Shown: positions 59,234 through 64,000 of the stretch, in pieces
Layout of the letters: every line of letters starts with the position of its first letter
How positions within the stretch are numbered: position 1 is the first letter of the stretch
Assembly: GCA_038049695.1 (NCBI GenBank)
Contig: CP142455.1
Span: 22,295,501-22,359,500, forward strand
DNA length: 64,000 bases
DNA from: Cinnamomum chago
Taxonomy: Eukaryota > Streptophyta > Magnoliopsida > Laurales > Lauraceae
Direction: 5' to 3'
Notes under the pieces: generated by a model
What the model was told of the DNA's origin: nothing
What the model saw: only the letters and a program-made list of their open reading frames with translations
The model's database searches: none
Program-made: the position numbers and the translations under genes

Positions 59234-60229
59234 TTATTAGTTTTGATGGTCTCAATACCAAGTATATGATGTAATAAATTGATTTATTTCTTTATTTATC
59301 AATACAATCATGCTTTCCTTTCATGAGATGAATGGTGTTTAATTATATACTTGCACATAACCAATACAAATGACATAATGGTTCATGCGATGAACCGGAG
59401 TCCATAAGTATACTAGATGTAATACATGTGTATGGATGAGATCCACATACAAGAGATATGTATTGCAAATCTTATACTTAAATATCTTCACAATCAGTGA
59501 TGAGATTGGACATCTCATCTGACAAGGTTGCAGCACTTTGATCACTATGGGATAGTGTGATTTGTCTAGATCATCGGAATGTAAAATTCTAGATCATGGT
59601 GCTGGTACATTGGATATATTGAAGGACCATGAGAAGCATCTTATATACACTGTCTTTATTTTAAGGTCTGCTCTCATAATTCCCTAGCAATAGGCTCATA
59701 ATCATAAGACATTAACGAACTCAAGTTTCTCTCTATTTATTTGCTTTGAGTCACCAATGAGTGATGCCAATTGTAGGTCAACACCTCGGTGATTTGAGTA
59801 CGTGGTAGTGGAGCTATGAGAACATTCAATGGTCAAGATGGAATCTATCTTTAATATCTCCTTGTGCCAATTAATGGATTTATCATTGGTAAGTGCGCAC
59901 CCATTCTGATTAAGAGTTAATTGGATCGGTACCAAATGATCACTATAATTAATTGGGGCTCAAGGATAATAAGATATGGATCTACTTTGGAGGACATGTC
60001 CAATTGATCCATGGATATAGATGGAGGGGCCTACTTATGGTACTGAGGAAGTTTAGGGTCTTCATTGTAATATATTCCTAAGATTGGAGTGCAATTGCAT
60101 TTATGTAGTGGAGTTATTTGCAATTAACCGTGGGCCCGGATTGCACATGAGATGTGGGGTCGCGTGTCTCAGTTGGAGCCAGCTTTCTAAGGAATCTCTA
60201 GTGGTCCCCACGCTAGCCCAAGTTATTAG

Positions 60230-60450
60230 AAAGATACTATTTCTACTTGAACTCTAAAAGGAATGTTACTATTTATATTTGAAGTGAGACTTCTAATAGT
60301 GGTAATATTAAGTTACTAATTATTAATGGAAGTAAGACTTCTATTTTAATTAGAAAGGAGAAAGCTACTAATTGTTGTGGAAGTGAGACTTCTATGGCAA
60401 CTAACAATGGAGAAGTTTACTATTTTGTAATGGGAGTTAAACTTCTATTT
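60230..60450 (+). repeat. Periodic GAAGTNNNACTTC motif in the copia U3
   Basis: Related sequences at about 60282, 60328, 60379 and 60433 read GAAGTGAGACTTC, GAAGTAAGACTTC, GAAGTGAGACTTC and GAGTTAAACTTC. Spacing is 46-54 bases. Two are perfect 5-base inverted repeats around three bases. The TATA box follows within about 45 bases. Confidence 0.7.
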
Positions 60451-60479
60451 CAAATAGGAAAACAGGTGGAATGGACGGC

Positions 60480-60487
60480 TATATAAA
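60480..60487 (+). promoter_or_regulatory. TATA box of the copia LTR
   Basis: TATATAAA in GC-poor sequence, followed by a C-rich leader. It fits an LTR promoter. Confidence 0.55.
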
Positions 60488-61240
60488 GAGGAACAAACCC
60501 CTCTTGGACGTCCATAATAGTGAGAGCCATTCCAGCCCCTTTGTGCAAGTGTTGCACAAGTTCTCTTCCTCTCTAAGTTATCTTCTCTTTCTCCTTTAGT
60601 TCCTTAAAGATACTAGTTGGGGTTTCTCTTGGAGATCCACCATCTTCTTGAGAAAAGAGATCTAATACGGGCAATAGCGTGGAAGATTAAAAGGTGTTGG
60701 AGATTCTGAATTGGATAGTGAAGGTGTTCATCATCAAAGGAAAGAACTCAAATTCTCCATTAGAGCACTACAAAGCTCCAAAGGTATATCTACATCCTTG
60801 TATGTTGTAGATTTCGTGGTTGCATGTTTATGTGTTGTTTTCTATCTTCTAGATATGATATATTGCTGTACATGGTTTATGAGTTTGAGAGATTGCATCC
60901 TGGATTGGGTTTGTTGCCTTCTAGGTAGTTGATCCCTGCATCAAGTGGGTCAAAAGTTTTTGAAACCTATCTGAATGACCCACCTATATTCCAACAGTAA
61001 ATGGATACCTTGCTATCAACCTAGTCAATCAAATTCTAGGGAAATCATAGTCATATCCATCATATATCCTTCTATTCACCCTTGACCTCTTAAATAAATC
61101 TTTATATCATCCCATGCTTCATGAGTTTCTAGAATTCAATTCCATGCTAACAATGGGCCCTAACAATGGTTAGAAGTCAGAACTCTATCAAACAAAAAGA
61201 TATGAAGAACAAGGAGAGGAGGATTAACAACTTACCTTAG

Positions 61241-61320
61241 TCAATTCAGGCACATAATAGCACAAACTTGGTCAATTCAGGCACAGACTAGCACAGACTT
61301 GGTCAATTCAGGCACAGATG
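61241..61320 (+). repeat. 31-bp tandem repeat, about 2.6 copies
   Basis: Units start TCAATTCAGGCACA at 61241, 61272 and 61303. The first two differ at only a few positions. Confidence 0.85.
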
Positions 61321-62076
61321 TTGAAAGATGGCTAGACTATTTAGCTTGTTATCTAAGAACAATAAAATCAAATCACAACCAAGATTAATCATTTAATCAA
61401 AATGATGGGCAGAAAGTTAAGCAATAACGCAATGCGGCTTCAGTGCCTTATATATGTTGTGACAGATTTTATAGTACACTAGATAACCAACAGTCCGGCG
61501 TAAAAGAATATTGGACTATCCAGTGGATTCTACTCAGTCTCCAACATTAGGGTCCCAAGCATGCTCAAAGGATACAACAAATGGCTAGGAATAACATCAA
61601 ATGTATGCTTTTACCCAAAAAAAAAAAACATTCAAATGTATGCCTGACAATTAGCTCAGGTGAGCTTCTTTCATTTGGATTATAATAGGTCACACTAATT
61701 CTACTTATATATGGAATTGTATTAGTATGAATGTAGGATATAAAATTATTAGAAAAATTTACTTGCCCCAAAATATCAGAAGCAGCAGGAGATTTATGCA
61801 CTCTAATTTGAAACTCAATAGCTTAACTGTATTTCCAGCACTTAATTTGAATATCCAATATCGGGATTCACTAATCAATCCAGACAGGGTATAGAAATGC
61901 TCATTTTTAGAGCCATGTGAAAACTCAACAGAAATGTGTCACTCAGCTGCTGAATTTTTAGTTAGACCCATAGAAATCTAGTTGTAGCCCACAGAAATCT
62001 AGTTGTAGTAGTCCTAACATGTTGTTTTTAAGCCTTTTGTCGGTTCTTCCAATTGGTTGTAATTGAGGACAACATT
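61321..62076. other. Intergenic sequence, nothing assigned
   Basis: AT-rich, with no recognised coding sequence. The frame at 61565-61801 (-) is not convincing. Confidence 0.4.
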
Positions 62077-62079
62077 TTA

Positions 62080-63267
62080 GGTAGTGTTTGGTTCGCTGTA
62101 ATGAAAGTTGGAATGGAATGGTCATTCCGACGGAATGATCATTATAGCGTTTGGTTCGCCAAAAAATGGCGGAATGACCATTACCTCCGGAGTCCCATTC
62201 CTTTATGTGAGGGAATCATCATTCCATTGGGGATGGGAAGGAATGACCATTCCATTCCCTTTTAACTTTTTGTTGAGACCAAAATACCCTTCCTTGATAT
62301 CTATCTCTATTATAAAAGAGACAATGTTGCATGGTTTTTTCACCACACCACTGTGGGGCCCACCCAAAATATTATAATAAAATATAATCATATATTATTA
62401 TTATATAATATATAATAATATAATATTTATACCCTTATGATCTATCTATCTCATACAAACTTTTTCACTATACCATTGTGGGGCCCACTCCCAAAAATTA
62501 TAATATAATATAATAATATATTATTTTGAGAAATTACAAAATTTTTCACTATACCTTTGTGGGGCCCACCCCAAAATATTATACTGCAAACTTTTTCACT
62601 GCACTATTGTGGGGCATACCCCCAAATATCTACTATCTACTTCTACTATATACTATCCACTACCATTATAAAAGAGGGAAAGTTGCAAACTTTTTTCACT
62701 ACATCATTGTGGGGCCCACCCCCATATATTATAATATAATATCATAATATATTATTATAAGAAATTGCAAACTTTTTCACTACACCTTTGTGGGGCCCAA
62801 CCCCAAATATTATAATGCAAACTTTTTCACTACACCATTGTGGGGCCCACCCCAAAATAGTATAATATAATATAATAATATATTATTATGAGAAATTGCA
62901 AACTTTTTCACTACATCATTGTGGGGCCCACCCCCAAATATTATAATATAATATAATAATATATTATTTTGAGAAATTGCAAACTTTTTCACAACACCAT
63001 TGTGGGGCCCACTCCCAATTTTTTCACAAACAATGTAATGTGACAGGAGAATCTAACAAGGGTATTTTGGTCAATCTTTTGTAAATTTGATTCCATTCTG
63101 GTCATCATTCCAACATACCAAACGCAGGAATAGGAATCAGAATTCTATTACTGGGTTGATTCCTCAGGGTACCAAACATTGGAATGGAAATGACTATTCC
63201 TGCCTTATTCCATTCCGGTCTCTATTCAATTCCTGCCTACAACCATTCTAGCGAACCAAATACTACC
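62080..63267. mobile_element. PIF/Harbinger-type non-autonomous element, 1188 bp
   Basis: The left end GGTAGTGTTTGGTTCGC and the right end GCGAACCAAATACTACC are inverted copies with one difference, and both sides carry TTA (62077-62079 and 63268-63270). This is the terminal form and target duplication of PIF/Harbinger and Tourist elements. Subterminal sequence is rich in GGAATG and CATTCC. No transposase is encoded. The centre (about 62330-63015) is a tandem array with GTGGGGCCCAC sites. Confidence 0.85.
62330..63015 (+). repeat. Tandem array with nine GTGGGGCCCAC-type sites
   Basis: Units contain CAAACTTTTTCACTACACC, then ATTGTGGGGCCCACC, then an AT-rich ATTATAATATAATAT stretch. Sites begin at 62353, 62478, 62559, 62609, 62709, 62790, 62840, 62921 and 63002. 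Seven are exact GTGGGGCCCAC; 62609 and 62790 are altered. Spacing is mostly 81 or 50 bases. Confidence 0.9.
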
Positions 63268-63332
63268 TTAGTTTCTACGATGTTGATACTCAAAAAAGAG
63301 ATCTAGAAATATGAAGTCCTTTCAAAAGTGGA

Positions 63333-63614
63333 TGTTAGGTGCATTTTGTATTTTAGGTTAACCGGATTGACGAATAAGTTAACTAGGGCTTGTTTTAATG
63401 GTCTGAGGGTATTTTGGCCTTTGGCCTAGATTATTTATATTAATACAAATGTACCCCTATCCCTAAGCACAACTATGTGAGAGGGAGAAAAGAATTGACA
63501 TGACACAATGAAGTATGAACTATGTAGTTTCAATGTCTTCTTCATGTGTGTGATTGTTTGATGGATTGTGAGCATGTGAGTTAATCGTAGGTTTTATTCC
63601 TCTATGTCAAAACA
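63333..63614 (+). mobile_element. LTR at the 5' end of a second copia element
   Basis: It begins TGTTAGGTGC and ends GTCAAAACA, with a TATA-like TTATATTAATAC near 63430. A primer-binding-site-like sequence follows at once, so this would be a 5' LTR of about 282 bp. The element continues past the window. Confidence 0.6.
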
Positions 63615-63616
63615 AG

Positions 63617-63628
63617 TGGTGTTAGAGC
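63617..63628 (+). promoter_or_regulatory. Copia primer-binding site
   Basis: TGGTGTTAGAGC matches the methionine initiator tRNA complement TGGTATCAGAGC at 10 of 12 bases and starts two bases after the LTR. Confidence 0.6.
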
Positions 63629-64000
63629 AAGTGTGGTGATCCCTCAGGTTTCATTTGCGGTCAATGAATTTTATGTAGGAAGAAGTGGATCAGCTGACAA
63701 TCTGCTTGGGTCCATCCTCCTATGCATAAGGAGAAGAGTCTTGGTTTCTCGAGTACGATAAACGCTCTTAGGATCAGAGAGAAGAAGAGTTTCCTCTCAA
63801 ATTGTCGCACATTTTAACCATCGCCAAGGTGTTACAGAGCTAGTGGACTAACTCTTGCAGGTTCAGCTAAGGGTAAGAATAGATCAGGTCCAAACTAGGT
63901 CAACCTAACTCAAAGCCTGAATGGTCAAGAAGACTAGCTCAGCCATATTATATACTGCCAAGAGCGTTGACGTCAGTCATACAAGTCAGCAAGTCAAATG
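63629..64000 (+). other. Leader region of the second copia element
   Basis: Non-coding sequence follows the primer-binding site. No gag frame is visible before the window ends. Confidence 0.35.

Larger units (their letters stand above)
59234..60996 (+). mobile_element. 3' LTR of the truncated copia element
   Basis: It begins TTATTAG right after the polypurine tract (TG mutated to TT) and ends ATATTCCAACA at 60996; the end matches the TGTT...AACA form of copia LTRs. A TATA box (TATATAAA, 60480-60487) divides U3 from the putative R-U5. At 1.76 kb it is long for a copia LTR. Four spaced copies of a GGAAGTGAGACTTCTA-type motif precede the TATA box. Confidence 0.65.

Overview
The window reads as nuclear DNA of a flowering plant. 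Genes are interrupted by AT-rich GT-AG introns, the gene families are plant-specific, and most of the sequence is transposable-element debris. Species cannot be read from the sequence; the mixture of intact plant genes, long introns and many old repeats would fit a woody or early-diverging angiosperm, but that is only an inference.

Three host protein genes are supported. (1) On the + strand at 4474-12053, a four-exon gene encodes a 230-residue calmodulin-like protein with four EF hands, closest to Arabidopsis CML21. (2) On the - strand at 22591-14566, a six-exon coding region encodes a 305-residue MYB-CC (GARP/PHR1-like) transcription factor, closest to PHL7; a probable non-coding first exon ends at 26085. 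Genes 1 and 2 converge and are about 2.5 kb apart. (3) On the - strand at 43371-40546, an intact 941-residue single-exon ORF encodes a coiled-coil NB-ARC-LRR (NLR) immune receptor with degenerate NB-ARC motifs.

The rest is mobile DNA in layers. Introns of genes 1 and 2 hold a poly(A) retro-insert with a clean target-site duplication, an LTR remnant split by a foldback element, a Ty1/copia reverse-transcriptase relic and an RTE-type LINE relic. 26-40 kb is gene-poor and contains a solo LTR with 5-bp target-site duplications, a putative MULE-like element, an RTE fragment and a GC-rich hairpin. 43.4-56 kb holds a copia relic with its LTR, a 3.3-kb element with about 190-bp terminal inverted repeats that contains an older LTR, two small foldback elements and a decayed tandem-repeat field. 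56.8-61 kb is a 5'-truncated Ty1/copia element with a 1.76-kb 3' LTR. 62.08-63.27 kb is a non-autonomous PIF/Harbinger-type element with TTA duplications that carries nine copies of a GTGGGGCCCAC-type sequence, which matches the TCP transcription-factor consensus. A further copia LTR plus primer-binding site lies at the right edge. Small tRNA-derived SINE-like copies recur through the window.

No operon-like or clearly new multi-gene system is visible. The most unusual signals are the TCP-site array inside the Harbinger-type element, the motif-poor but intact NLR, the natural empty site for the retro-insert in the CML21 intron, and the periodic GAAGTNNNACTTC elements in the copia LTR.
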